Shown: piece by piece, positions 18,096-27,389 of the stretch
How the letters are laid out: every line of letters starts with the position of its first letter
How positions within the stretch are numbered: the stretch's first letter is position 1
NCBI RefSeq assembly: GCF_015223055.1
Contig: NZ_JADFBX010000001.1
Coordinates: 682,001-746,000, forward strand
DNA length: 64,000 bases
Source: Pedobacter sp. MC2016-24
Lineage (GTDB): Bacteria; Bacteroidota; Bacteroidia; Sphingobacteriales; Sphingobacteriaceae
Direction of reading: 5' to 3'
Position numbers and translations under genes: made by a program
The notes under the pieces: generated by a model
Database searches by the model: none
Told to the model about the DNA's origin: nothing
Seen by the model: the letters and a program-made list of their open reading frames with translations, nothing else

Positions 18096-20684
18096 CTAGC
18101 TCCCTTCAGAAACCCGCCTTAAGGCTGAAGGCACTTGTAATAGGTGGTAATTGTGACTATAAATCAGGTATTTTTTCTCCCAATTGGGGTAAAACTTCTC
18201 TTTATAGCGTCGCAATCCTTTAAACTGACCAAATGCCTTAAAATTCTCGTACGCATATTTGATGGTTTTCTGAGTGATGTTCACATCCTCCATACCGGAC
18301 ATTGGTGCCAGTCCCATATTTACAGACGTGTAGCCGGTTTCTTTCAGGTAAATGAAGGTCTTGGCCAATAACATATCCAAAACTCCATTAGGCGCATCCG
18401 TAACGCGTCTGATCAAATCATAAGTGGCCTCTCCAGGAGCATAATCAGGTACGACGTTTAAAAAAGCATAAACTTTCTCTTCCTGATCTTCAACAGTGAT
18501 GATGGTTTGCGTTTTTAAGATACTGGTATCAAAAACCCCCTGGGTAAATGCAACTTCTTTCTGCTTCAACTCGTCCAGCCAATTGTCAGATACTTTTTCC
18601 AGCTTTTGAAGCAGACCTTCTTTAATTGGCGCGGTATACACCTTCAAATCATAGCCTTCTGCGGTTAATCTGCTGATGGCACTTCGGGTAGTTTTCATTT
18701 TACCGCCTTCCAATTTAAATGCAGTCAGATCCAGGATAGCTTCCTCCCCAATGGGTATAGATTTCCTTCCTGTAGATTTGTACAAAGGCAGGGAGCGCTC
18801 TGGAACGCGATAATAAGCACTGATAAAGCCATTTTGCTGGCAAAAATCTTCAAAAAGGTTAATCATCTCCATTTTCCCGACTTCATCTGCTGCTACAGGA
18901 TCTTCGAGTACAATCGCAAAATGACGGGTAACTTTAAAACTTACAAAACCAGTTTTACCAGGATTAAAAAACAACAATTTATCAGGATAGGTTTTAAAAT
19001 AATCTAAGGCTGAGTTTCCATACTGAACAACCAATGCCTGCGCAATTTCAAAATCTTCAACAGAATTATAGGGTTTGGAAAAGTACGGGCGCAACAGACT
19101 GATGATGACAAATAAAATAATGAGTGCGCCGGAAATATAAATGGAATCCTGGAAATGCGCGCCAAATCTGGTTAAAGGTACCATGCCCTGATAGTCAATT
19201 AACAGCAGTAATTTCACAACAGCCTTTAAGGATTCAATAAATTTAAAGTCCACACCAAAATGACGCTTATCCATAAAATAAAAACCCAATACTCCATAAG
19301 CAAGTAAAGCCAGTACCGCGTATAACAAAACGGCATAATTGATAGATACCAGTCGGGAATGGGGTTTTAATTTGTACGAACTTCGGGTGTAAAGCAACGA
19401 TGATCCGGCAATAAAAGCCAGCAGCGCCTCTTCGTAATCCGCAGCTTTGATCAGGTGACCAAGGAAAGAAAATATGGTTAAACACAAGGCTGTGTACCAG
19501 GCGCGTTTGGAGCCCTGCAAAAGAAAAATACTGATAATCACCAGGATTAAACCAAAAACGAGCACCAGGGAATTACTGGTTGCAATCAGATCTTCAGGAA
19601 GCAAATTCTTGACCATCCTGAGTCGTGCAGGAATGGCTGGCGTAATTGCTGAAATGATATTGACAATCCCGAGTATTAAAATGATACATGCAGGTAAAAT
19701 CCTCAGGATTAAGTTGTCTTTCTTGGTAATAAAACTCAATATACCTGCAATCAATGGAATCCAAAATTCGAAAAACCTGAACAAAAGCGTAATGGTCGCC
19801 GCCGCTAAAACCGGGAAACCAAATTGCTGAAGTACGAAAGTCAGAGATACCTCAATAGCGCCCAAACCACGTAAAAAAGGCGAGGCGATCAACAAAATCA
19901 CCATCACTATATATCCGATAATTGCTGCAGGCCAACTCGCATTAAAACCAAGTGCTAACATCGCGATGTAAAGGTGCACAATCCCGATCACCTCTATTCC
20001 AATGGAAACCAACAAGGTCATCCAAAATTGTTTCCTGTTGATCTTCTGATCAACCATATCATCTAGTATGGTCGATAAAGACGGCCTTACCCTGGAGATC
20101 CACTGGTACGCCTTTCCCTTAACCGAAATGGAATAAATCAACAGGATAAATGCTCCGGTTAGCAGTAGCAAAAACAAAAAGCTAAGCAATTCGGCTGTTC
20201 CGATCTGTGTAAAAAGCAGGGCAATTCCGAGTACAGGAACAGCAACGATAACTACAGACAAAATCCCACAAAAGCCAAACAGCGTAGAGGCCAAATGAAT
20301 TTGCGACTTGGTAATACCCTGTTCTTCGATCTCACCAGTAAAAAAGACCAGCGATGAAAAACCGCCGGCAGGTAAAAAAACACTAACCAGATTTCGTTTT
20401 AGAAATAACCTGACAGCTACCCCCATCGAAATGCGCTTATTGAGTGCTTTAAAACTATAAATATACATTAAACCTTGCGCCAGAATATAAATTATGGTCA
20501 GGACCAACCCCAATCCAATGTACCAGGGCTGACTTCTTTCCAGTTCAGCTTTGATCTTAATGACCTCTATATGCTCTTGCCTTATAAAAAAAACAGCCAT
20601 AGCAATCATAAAAAGGGCCAAAAACAATTGCCAAAAGAATTTATTATAGAAAAGTTTAGAGATGTATAATCTAGCTCTGTTCAT
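18096..20684 (-). CDS. mprF: MprF-type bifunctional lysyl-phosphatidylglycerol synthase/flippase
   Basis: 862 residues, the usual MprF size (about 840-880). The N-terminal two thirds are a multi-span flippase/UPF0104 domain (LVSVFLPAGGFSSLVFFTGE; SPFLRGLGAIEVSLTFVLQQFG). The C-terminal part (from about 545) is the DUF2156/GNAT-like synthase, with LLFFNPGKTGFVSFKVTRHFAIVLEDPV and SVNMGLAPMSGM. It transfers an aminoacyl group, classically lysine from Lys-tRNA, to phosphatidylglycerol and flips the product outward, lowering surface negative charge and giving resistance to cationic peptides. The two convergent VirJ genes would provide the reverse reaction. Confidence 0.93.
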   Translation of the reverse strand: MNRARLYISKLFYNKFFWQLFLALFMIAMAVFFIRQEHIEVIKIKAELERSQPWYIGLGLVLTIIYILAQGLMYIYSFKALNKRISMGVAVRLFLKRNLVSVFLPAGGFSSLVFFTGEIEEQGITKSQIHLASTLFGFCGILSVVIVAVPVLGIALLFTQIGTAELLSFLFLLLLTGAFILLIYSISVKGKAYQWISRVRPSLSTILDDMVDQKINRKQFWMTLLVSIGIEVIGIVHLYIAMLALGFNASWPAAIIGYIVMVILLIASPFLRGLGAIEVSLTFVLQQFGFPVLAAATITLLFRFFEFWIPLIAGILSFITKKDNLILRILPACIILILGIVNIISAITPAIPARLRMVKNLLPEDLIATSNSLVLVFGLILVIISIFLLQGSKRAWYTALCLTIFSFLGHLIKAADYEEALLAFIAGSSLLYTRSSYKLKPHSRLVSINYAVLLYAVLALLAYGVLGFYFMDKRHFGVDFKFIESLKAVVKLLLLIDYQGMVPLTRFGAHFQDSIYISGALIILFVIISLLRPYFSKPYNSVEDFEIAQALVVQYGNSALDYFKTYPDKLLFFNPGKTGFVSFKVTRHFAIVLEDPVAADEVGKMEMINLFEDFCQQNGFISAYYRVPERSLPLYKSTGRKSIPIGEEAILDLTAFKLEGGKMKTTRSAISRLTAEGYDLKVYTAPIKEGLLQKLEKVSDNWLDELKQKEVAFTQGVFDTSILKTQTIITVEDQEEKVYAFLNVVPDYAPGEATYDLIRRVTDAPNGVLDMLLAKTFIYLKETGYTSVNMGLAPMSGMEDVNITQKTIKYAYENFKAFGQFKGLRRYKEKFYPNWEKKYLIYSHNYHLLQVPSALRRVSEGS

Positions 20685-20906
20685 ACTGCAATTCTAAAAA
20701 AAAGATCTCGAATTAAGCATATTTTTCAAGCATTTGGATGAATAGTTACCAACATAAAACCACAACAACCTGGGTGTAGAAAAGTTTTAAAGCAAAACAA
20801 CGGTTATCCTCCATAACGGAGTACCAAACTATTTACATCATTGGGTGTTTTAAATTAAACAAATACGAAACAATTCTATTCTATTCCAACATCACAACAC
20901 ACCAAC

Positions 20907-22643
20907 ATGGGTAAAAAGGTAGCAGACCAAATTGTAGAAATGCTGATTAGCAACAATGTAAAACGCATTTATGCCGTTACAGGCGATAGCCTGAACGAAT
21001 TGAATGATGCCGTACGCAGAAACGGACAAATCCAATGGATCCACGTCAGAAATGAAGAAGCAGGTGCTTTTGCCGCAGCAGCAGAGGCAGAACTGGATGG
21101 ATTGGCTTGTTGTGCCGGGAGCAGCGGACCAGGCCACGTACACCTGATCAACGGACTCTATGATGCGCACCGCTCAGGTGTACCACTAATTGCCATTGCT
21201 TCCACTTGCGCCACCCAGGAATTTGGTACAGATTATTTCCAGGAAACCAATACCATTAAATTGTTTGACGATTGCAGCCACTACAATCAGATTGCCAATA
21301 CCCCCATGCAGGCTGGCAGAATGTTACAAGCAGCCATCCAACATGCCGTCCATAAAAAAGGAGTTGCTGTTTTTGGTCTTCCAGGTGATGTTGCTGCAAT
21401 GCCGGCGGAAGAAAGCATCTCGGCAAGTCAAAACTACTTCAGTCAACCGGTCATCAGGCCCTCAGAAACAGAACTAAACACCCTGGCAGAGATCCTCAAC
21501 AGCAACCATAAAATCACCATATTCTGCGGTATAGGTGCCGAAGAGGCCCACGATGAGGTTGTTCAACTGGCAAGTATAATCAAAGCACCTGTTGGATACT
21601 CATTCAGAGGAAAAATGGGCATTCAACACCACAACCCTTATGAGGTCGGAATGACAGGCCTACTCGGCTTACCCGCAGCCTATCATAGCATGCACGAAGC
21701 AGACGTGCTGTTGTTACTGGGTACAGATTTCCCGTATGCCCCTTTTATCCCCGATGATAAAAAGATCATTCAAATTGACGAAAAACCAGAAAAACTTGGA
21801 CGCAGGGCAAAACTGGAAATGGGGTTATGCGGAAAAACAAAAGACACGCTCCAGGCACTTTTACCTCTATTAAAAACAAAGGAGGAAGACAGTTTTCTAA
21901 AATCCAATTTGGAATTATACGAAAAGGTCAAAGACAATTTGCTCACCTATGTTAAAGATAGCGGTAAAACAAATGCGATACACCCTGAGTTTGTGGCTGC
22001 TGCAATCAATGAACTGGCCAATAAAGATACCATATTCACTGTAGATACCGGTATGTGCTGTGTTTGGGGTGCCCGTTATATTGATTCTACCGGCCAACGC
22101 AAATTACTGGGCTCTTTCAATCATGGCTCGATGGCAAATGCAATGCCTATGGCCATTGGCGCTGCCCTGGCACATCCGGAACGACAGGTTGTGGCCCTTT
22201 GTGGTGACGGGGGAATATCTATGTTACTTGGCGATTTAGCCACGATCAAACAATACAACTTACCCATTAAACTTGTAGTATTCAACAACCGTTCACTTGG
22301 CATGGTCAAACTGGAAATGGAAGTTGCAGGCTTACCTGATAATCAGACGGATATGGTAAATCCAGACTTTGCAATGGTTGCCCAGGCGATGGGCTTCAGG
22401 GGAATGACCGTTAACGAACCGGATGCAGTCAGACAAGCTTTAGCCGATGCTTTTGAACATCCTGGCCCGGTATTGATCAATATCATGACAGATCCGGAAG
22501 CCCTGGCTATGCCGCCAAAAATTGAATTTGAACAAATGAAAGGCTATGCGGTTACCATGGGAAAAATGATTCTGGGCGGTAAAATGGACGAAGTACTGGA
22601 TACCATTAAATCGAATTACAAACACCTTAAAGAGCTTTTATAA
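20907..22643 (+). CDS. poxB: Quinone-dependent pyruvate dehydrogenase (pyruvate oxidase)
   Basis: 578 residues against 572 for E. coli PoxB, and alignable end to end. The N-terminal domain has VTGDSLNELNDAVRR and the catalytic glutamate segment RNEEAGAFAAAAEAEL (about 48-63). CAGSSGPGHVHLINGLYDAHR and DYFQETN also match PoxB. The ThDP site is GDGGISMLL followed by NNRSLG. The last ~40 residues contain the amphipathic segment for membrane association. It oxidises pyruvate to acetate and CO2 and passes electrons to the quinone pool. Monocistronic; divergent from mprF across 222 bp. Confidence 0.93.
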   Translation: MGKKVADQIVEMLISNNVKRIYAVTGDSLNELNDAVRRNGQIQWIHVRNEEAGAFAAAAEAELDGLACCAGSSGPGHVHLINGLYDAHRSGVPLIAIASTCATQEFGTDYFQETNTIKLFDDCSHYNQIANTPMQAGRMLQAAIQHAVHKKGVAVFGLPGDVAAMPAEESISASQNYFSQPVIRPSETELNTLAEILNSNHKITIFCGIGAEEAHDEVVQLASIIKAPVGYSFRGKMGIQHHNPYEVGMTGLLGLPAAYHSMHEADVLLLLGTDFPYAPFIPDDKKIIQIDEKPEKLGRRAKLEMGLCGKTKDTLQALLPLLKTKEEDSFLKSNLELYEKVKDNLLTYVKDSGKTNAIHPEFVAAAINELANKDTIFTVDTGMCCVWGARYIDSTGQRKLLGSFNHGSMANAMPMAIGAALAHPERQVVALCGDGGISMLLGDLATIKQYNLPIKLVVFNNRSLGMVKLEMEVAGLPDNQTDMVNPDFAMVAQAMGFRGMTVNEPDAVRQALADAFEHPGPVLINIMTDPEALAMPPKIEFEQMKGYAVTMGKMILGGKMDEVLDTIKSNYKHLKELL

Positions 22644-22692
22644 GTCATTCAATTTTTCGTCATCTCCGCAGCAAAAACGAGATAACGAAAAT

Positions 22693-23538
22693 TTAAACCC
22701 TATTTTCAATCGCAGTAATTTTTGCCAGACGCTTTACATGCCGTTCTTCTCCGGAAAATTTTGCGTTTAAGAATGCAATGACAATATCTTTAGCCAGCTC
22801 AATACCTATTACGCGCTCACCCAGGCATAAGATATTTACATCATCATGTTCTACAGACTGATGGGCAGAATACGTATCGTGACAAACACCAGCGCGAATG
22901 CCTTTAAACTTATTGGCAGCAATGCTAACCCCTACCGAACTTCCGCAAATCAAAATCCCACGATCTCCTTGTTTCGCTAATAACGCCTCTGCCACATCAG
23001 CAGCATGATCCGGATAGTCGCTCGGAACTTCATCATAAGCACCAAGATCCAAAACTTCATGTCCCATGGAGACCAGCAACTGTATAATAATCCCTTTATA
23101 CACGAAACCGGCATGATCCGATCCAATAATAATTTTCATCTGTTTATTCATTGTATTATATTTCAGATATGCATGTACAACGGGTACATCTGCGTCAGCC
23201 CAGTCTAAAGTTAGCAATTCTTCCGGTTTCATCCAGGAACAATTCACATGTTCTTTTAAGCTGACAGTCGGAGTTGTTGTTTTGCATACAAATGGAGTCA
23301 ACCGTATACTAAAATCATCATAATGGTGTTCATTTGAAGCCAATCTGTTCAGAATTTGAATCGCTATGCCCAACTCCTCTCCGATCTCGCGTACAATACA
23401 AGCTTCGGCAGTCTCCTGCGCTTCTAATTTACCGCCTGGAAATTCCCACTTTAAGGGTAGTTTCATGGTCTCGCTTCTTTGAGCCACAAAAACCCTCCCA
23501 TTTTCGTCTATAATCAAGGCACAGCAAACATCAATCAT
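22693..23538 (-). CDS. NUDIX hydrolase fused to ribose-5-phosphate isomerase B
   Basis: One uninterrupted frame of 281 residues holds two complete domains. Residues 1-128 are a MutT-like NUDIX hydrolase with a perfect Nudix box (Gly36 to Ile58, G-x5-E-x7-REIGEELGI), preceded by WEFPGG, typical of 8-oxo-dGTP pyrophosphatases. Residues 134-281 are RpiB: IIGSDHAGF (138-145), SDYPDHA, CGSSVGVSIAANK (199-210), HDDVNILCLGERVIG. The usual CGTGIG loop reads CGSSVG here. Two internal ATGs (residues 130 and 134) could yield free RpiB. It links nucleotide-pool cleaning to the pentose-phosphate pathway. A fused product or coupled translation are both possible. Confidence 0.88.
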   Translation of the reverse strand: MIDVCCALIIDENGRVFVAQRSETMKLPLKWEFPGGKLEAQETAEACIVREIGEELGIAIQILNRLASNEHHYDDFSIRLTPFVCKTTTPTVSLKEHVNCSWMKPEELLTLDWADADVPVVHAYLKYNTMNKQMKIIIGSDHAGFVYKGIIIQLLVSMGHEVLDLGAYDEVPSDYPDHAADVAEALLAKQGDRGILICGSSVGVSIAANKFKGIRAGVCHDTYSAHQSVEHDDVNILCLGERVIGIELAKDIVIAFLNAKFSGEERHVKRLAKITAIENRV

Positions 23539-23598
23539 AAATTCAATATAGGAATATTTTAAAAAATGAAATCGAAAAAGATCAATTGGTGTAAAAAA

Positions 23599-23634
23599 TT
23601 AACGGGAATAAAGTCTGGCGACTATTCCCGTTAA
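23599..23634 (-). terminator. Intrinsic terminator downstream of the M1 aminopeptidase gene
   Basis: TTAACGGGAAT and ATTCCCGTTAA form a perfect 11-bp stem with a 14-nt loop. Read on the minus strand it is followed by ATTTTTT, so it terminates the aminopeptidase transcript coming from 23738. Confidence 0.85.
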
Positions 23635-23737
23635 ACAAGGTCGATCCACCACAGATCAACCTAAACCAAACTAAACCGTAATGTTAAATACAAAGAGTAT
23701 GCCAAAAAACACAAGGTTATATTTTTTTTAAAAAAAA

Positions 23738-25600
23738 CTATTTGAGCAATTTGTCAATGGCCAAATAGGTCATTGGATGGTAATTTCCCCTGGCTGTTTT
23801 ATAAATGTCTTTGGCAGTCTTAGCTCCTTCAGGCGTCTTCAGTAATTCTTTATAGAGGGGAATGATGTGCCACATGCGTCCGTTTTCAATTAAGTAAGCC
23901 CTAATTCGCTGATCAGCTGCGCCATAATGATGTCGAATGGCCAGGGTATACCAGGCCAATTGTACATCCGTATTGTTGGAGGCGGTAAAATGAAAGGTTG
24001 CATCTAGCGCTGACATCTGAACAGCTGTCAAATCTGCAGGAAGCCGACTGATGAAATAACGTTTCTCATTACTGGACACAATTTCCTTACTCAATCCGCT
24101 GACCTGTCCTGTTTTCTGCCATTTAGCCAACAACGCATCAATCACCTTAAACCGTTCAGCCCCAACAGCAACAATATTTGCCGGGATTCCGGGACCGTAT
24201 ACCCAGGCTTTAACATCAATCTGCTGTTCTAATTTTGGGTCGCCCTGAATCAAATGCTTATTCAGATAGTCTAAAAACTGTTCGGTAGTCAGGGAATGGA
24301 AAGCATGGCCATCAAAATACCCTCTTAAAAATGCGTCAAACTTTTCCCGGCCTACCGCAGCCTCAATGCTGCGTAAAAAGAAATAACCTTTTTCATAAGC
24401 AATATCATTGGTACCTTCATCCGGATTCCTACCAGTATAATCTGTTTTTAAGTGTGTGTCTTTACTTGTTGCCCCCATATCTGCAATCGCATCATCTAAC
24501 GCATGCCTCGCAAAAACAGCCTGCATATCAGCTTCCTTTTTGCCATACAGTTCTTCATCTATCCTGCGTTCAAAATAATTGGTAAATCCCTCATTTAGCC
24601 AGAAATCATTCCAGGTCGCATTGGTCACCAGATTTCCGCTCCAGCTGTGCGCCAGCTCATGACAGATGATGCTGACTAAAGAGCGATCACCTGCAATGAT
24701 GGTGGGCGTAATGAAAGTCAGGTTCGGATTTTCCATTCCTCCAAATGGAAAACTGGGCGGCAAGACTAGTAAATCATATCTTCCCCAACGGTACGGGCCA
24801 TAGAGTTTTTCTGCAGCAGTAACCATTTTACCCATATCGGCAAATTCCCAGACGGCTTTTTGTAAAACTAAAGGTTCGGCATATACGCCAGTACGGGAAT
24901 CTACGGCTTTAAAAGCAATGTCCCCCACTGCCAATGCCAGCAAATAAGAAGGGATGGCATGTACCTGTTTAAAATGATATACACCACTGTCGTTCTTTAT
25001 CGTTGGGTTTTCTGCACTCATTAAGGCCAAAAGCGCTTTTGGAACTGTTACGACAGCATTATAGGTAAAGCGAATTCCCGGACTATCCTGACAAGGAATC
25101 CAACTGCGCGCAGCAATACTTTCCGACTGTGTAAATAAATAAGGATGTTTTTTACCCGCAGTTTGCTGAGGTGTTAACCATTGCAGGGCACTTGCCTGCT
25201 TATCTGTGGTATAATAGACATGAACCCGATCGGTTTCAGGAGATATGGCTACTTTTAGTGCTTTACCAATAAACTCCTCCTCTTTTCCGAAACTGAAAGT
25301 AGTTGGCGTTTCATCGGGTCCAAGCGTAATCTTTTCAATGTTCAGCTTACTGTTGTCAAAAATAATCTCTTTGGCCTTAGCCTTGTTGTCAATTGTCCAA
25401 CTTGCTTTGCCATTGATTTGCTGCTTTTCAAAATCAACGTTTAAGTCCAAATCAAGGTGCTTCACATACGCAATTGCTGGATTAGAAAAGGAATGCGGGT
25501 CACTAACAAGCTGCTGATCATTTGCCGCAGTTGTGTGTTTATTTTTCTGCTGACAAGCAATGATCATCAGGACAGGAATAATTAAGGAAAGTTTCTTCAT
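23738..25600 (-). CDS. M1-family aminopeptidase (leukotriene A4 hydrolase-like), lipoprotein
   Basis: 620 residues. A lipobox MIIAC places lipidated Cys16 after a short signal, so the enzyme is membrane-anchored and exported. The gluzincin site is HELAH (His314, Glu315, His318) with the third ligand Glu337 in NEGFTNYFE. The substrate-binding GGMENP (287-292) identifies family M1. The C-terminal helical repeat resembles the LTA4-hydrolase domain. It trims N-terminal residues from peptides taken up through the outer membrane. Single gene with its own terminator. Confidence 0.94.
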   Translation of the reverse strand: MKKLSLIIPVLMIIACQQKNKHTTAANDQQLVSDPHSFSNPAIAYVKHLDLDLNVDFEKQQINGKASWTIDNKAKAKEIIFDNSKLNIEKITLGPDETPTTFSFGKEEEFIGKALKVAISPETDRVHVYYTTDKQASALQWLTPQQTAGKKHPYLFTQSESIAARSWIPCQDSPGIRFTYNAVVTVPKALLALMSAENPTIKNDSGVYHFKQVHAIPSYLLALAVGDIAFKAVDSRTGVYAEPLVLQKAVWEFADMGKMVTAAEKLYGPYRWGRYDLLVLPPSFPFGGMENPNLTFITPTIIAGDRSLVSIICHELAHSWSGNLVTNATWNDFWLNEGFTNYFERRIDEELYGKKEADMQAVFARHALDDAIADMGATSKDTHLKTDYTGRNPDEGTNDIAYEKGYFFLRSIEAAVGREKFDAFLRGYFDGHAFHSLTTEQFLDYLNKHLIQGDPKLEQQIDVKAWVYGPGIPANIVAVGAERFKVIDALLAKWQKTGQVSGLSKEIVSSNEKRYFISRLPADLTAVQMSALDATFHFTASNNTDVQLAWYTLAIRHHYGAADQRIRAYLIENGRMWHIIPLYKELLKTPEGAKTAKDIYKTARGNYHPMTYLAIDKLLK

Positions 25601-25748
25601 TACGAATTATTAGCTGCCATGAAAGTAATATTTTTTATTCAAACACGTGCTTTTTGTTCAAACATCTCGATAAGATACACACATGAACAAAATGAATACC
25701 CAACATTAACGAAGCTTTCTTTATTTTTAATCAAAACCACCACAAAAT

Positions 25749-25937
25749 ATGGAAAATTCCAATCCTATCAAGAAAGAGTTGACAGAAAAAGAGCAAACTC
25801 AAACTGAAATTGTAAAAAATCTTCTTGCAAAAAAGGCCGAGATTGAAGAAAAATTCAACATCGTGAATCAAAAGCTAAATAGACTGAAGGAAGAAGCAGA
25901 CAAATTATTTCACACGCCTAAAAAAGCGCAACACTAA
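25749..25937 (+). CDS. Small charged coiled-coil protein
   Basis: 62 residues, almost entirely charged and helical: heptad-like IVKNLLAKKAEIEEKFNIVNQKLNRLKEEADKLF predicts a coiled coil. No family recognised. It is supported by protein-like codon content and an ATG after a poly-A-rich leader. Its stop overlaps the convergent phoH stop by 4 bp. It could be a nucleoid- or ribosome-associated small protein, but nothing shows that. Confidence 0.55.
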   Translation: MENSNPIKKELTEKEQTQTEIVKNLLAKKAEIEEKFNIVNQKLNRLKEEADKLFHTPKKAQH

Positions 25938-27286
25938 AGTAAATCATTAGCCAGATTGGCCAATTCACTCCGTTCGCCTTTATCTAAGGTAATGTGAGCA
26001 TATAAATCATGGTGTTTAGCACTTTCAATTAAATAAGACAATCCATTACTTTCAGCATCCAGATATGGAGTATCTATCTGATAGATATCTCCTGTAAATA
26101 CAATCTTGGTGTCTTCACCCGCCCTCGAAATGATGGTTTTAATCTCATGCGGTGTTAAATTCTGTGCCTCATCCACAATAAAAAAGATCTTACTTAGTGT
26201 TCTGCCACGAATATACGCTAAAGGTGTGATCACAATCTTTTCCGTACTGACAAATTCATCAATGCGCGACTGCATTTTTGGATCGTCGTTGTACTGTTCT
26301 TTAATGAACCTTAAATTATCCCATATGGGCGCCATATAAGGATCAATTTTAGACTTCACATCACCGGGCAAAAAGCCGATATCCTTATTGCTTAAAGCTA
26401 CAATGGGCCGGGTTACGTAAATCTGTCTGTAATCTTTCCGCTGCTCCAGTGCACTCGCAATGGCCAGCAAAGTTTTTCCGGTGCCCGCTTTACCTTGTAT
26501 AGTGACCAGTTTAATGGCCGGATTAAGTAAGGCACTGATCGCAAAAGATTGTTCATCATTAAGCGGAGAAATGTTAAATATGCTGCGCGTCTTGATTAAA
26601 CTGAGCTGTCTTGTTTTCGCTTCATAATAAGTGATGGCCGTTTTACGCTTGCCTTTTAAAATGTAAAAATGGTTCGCTTCGTCTTCTGGTAGGTCCAAAG
26701 CTCCTATTTCCAATGTCCCTTGTGTTTTAAGTGCAGCAAAAGCTGAATCGGCGATATTGCTCAGCAGCGACTTTCCAGAATAAAGATCATCTACATTTTT
26801 AATTTTTCCGGTCTCGTAATCCTCAGCATGCAGTTCAAGCGACTTTGCCTTTAACCGCAGACAAATGTCTTTAGAAACCAGCACCACCTTTTTTTCTGGA
26901 AACTCTTGTTTTAAACTCAATGCCGCATTTAAGATCCGGTGGTCAAATTTACCTTTGCCAAATACCTCTTCTGCATCAATATGGTCAGGCGTATGGTCCA
27001 TCACCACCTTAAACCGACCACTTTTACTTCCATTTAAAGAAATCCAGTCGGTCATCATCCGATCACCAGAAGTCTGATCCATTAAACGGATAAAGCTGCG
27101 CGCTTCAGCATTCCGGGTTTCATTTCCATTCTTCATATTATCCAATTCCTCCAAAACCTGGATGGGAATGGCTACATCGTGTTCCTGGAAGTTTTTAAAC
27201 GCATTATGATCATAAAGAATCACTGAAGTGTCGAGTACGAAGATTTTCTGTTCAGAAAGCTGGTGTTTACTAGTTTTACGCATCAC
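25934..27286 (-). CDS. PIN-PhoH fusion ATPase/ribonuclease (PhoH2 type)
   Basis: 450 residues. The N-terminal PIN nuclease domain (about 14-150) has the acidic set in FVLDTSVILYD (Asp19), VLEELDNMK, FDHRIL (Asp115) and VSKD (Asp140). The C-terminal PhoH P-loop ATPase has Walker A GKAGTGKT (265-272), PIVALSNKDIGFLPGD and Walker B FIVDEAQN, and ends with LDKGERSELA. PhoH2 proteins unwind and cut RNA. The first codons are MMRK, and either ATG may start. Convergent 4-bp overlap with the small coiled-coil gene. Confidence 0.93.
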   Translation of the reverse strand: MMRKTSKHQLSEQKIFVLDTSVILYDHNAFKNFQEHDVAIPIQVLEELDNMKNGNETRNAEARSFIRLMDQTSGDRMMTDWISLNGSKSGRFKVVMDHTPDHIDAEEVFGKGKFDHRILNAALSLKQEFPEKKVVLVSKDICLRLKAKSLELHAEDYETGKIKNVDDLYSGKSLLSNIADSAFAALKTQGTLEIGALDLPEDEANHFYILKGKRKTAITYYEAKTRQLSLIKTRSIFNISPLNDEQSFAISALLNPAIKLVTIQGKAGTGKTLLAIASALEQRKDYRQIYVTRPIVALSNKDIGFLPGDVKSKIDPYMAPIWDNLRFIKEQYNDDPKMQSRIDEFVSTEKIVITPLAYIRGRTLSKIFFIVDEAQNLTPHEIKTIISRAGEDTKIVFTGDIYQIDTPYLDAESNGLSYLIESAKHHDLYAHITLDKGERSELANLANDLL

Positions 27287-27334
27287 TTATAAAAATAGCG
27301 AAAAGATTTGAAATCGATAGGTCCAAAAACAATT

Positions 27335-27357
27335 AAAGCACGCCATAAGCGTGCTTT
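27335..27357 (-). terminator. Terminator downstream of the beta-barrel gene
   Basis: AAAGCACGC and GCGTGCTTT form a 9-bp GC-rich stem with a 5-nt loop. On the minus strand it is followed by AATTGTTTTTGG. It closes the barrel gene transcript (27390-28025) just before phoH begins. Confidence 0.8.
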
Positions 27358-27389
27358 AATTCCATATCTTTTGCTAAGAACATTAAACT

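Noticed and set aside
20685..20906. Possible operator GTTATcctccATAAC between mprF and poxB
   Set aside because: Only a 5-bp inverted repeat, short enough to occur by chance; no promoter element could be placed beside it.
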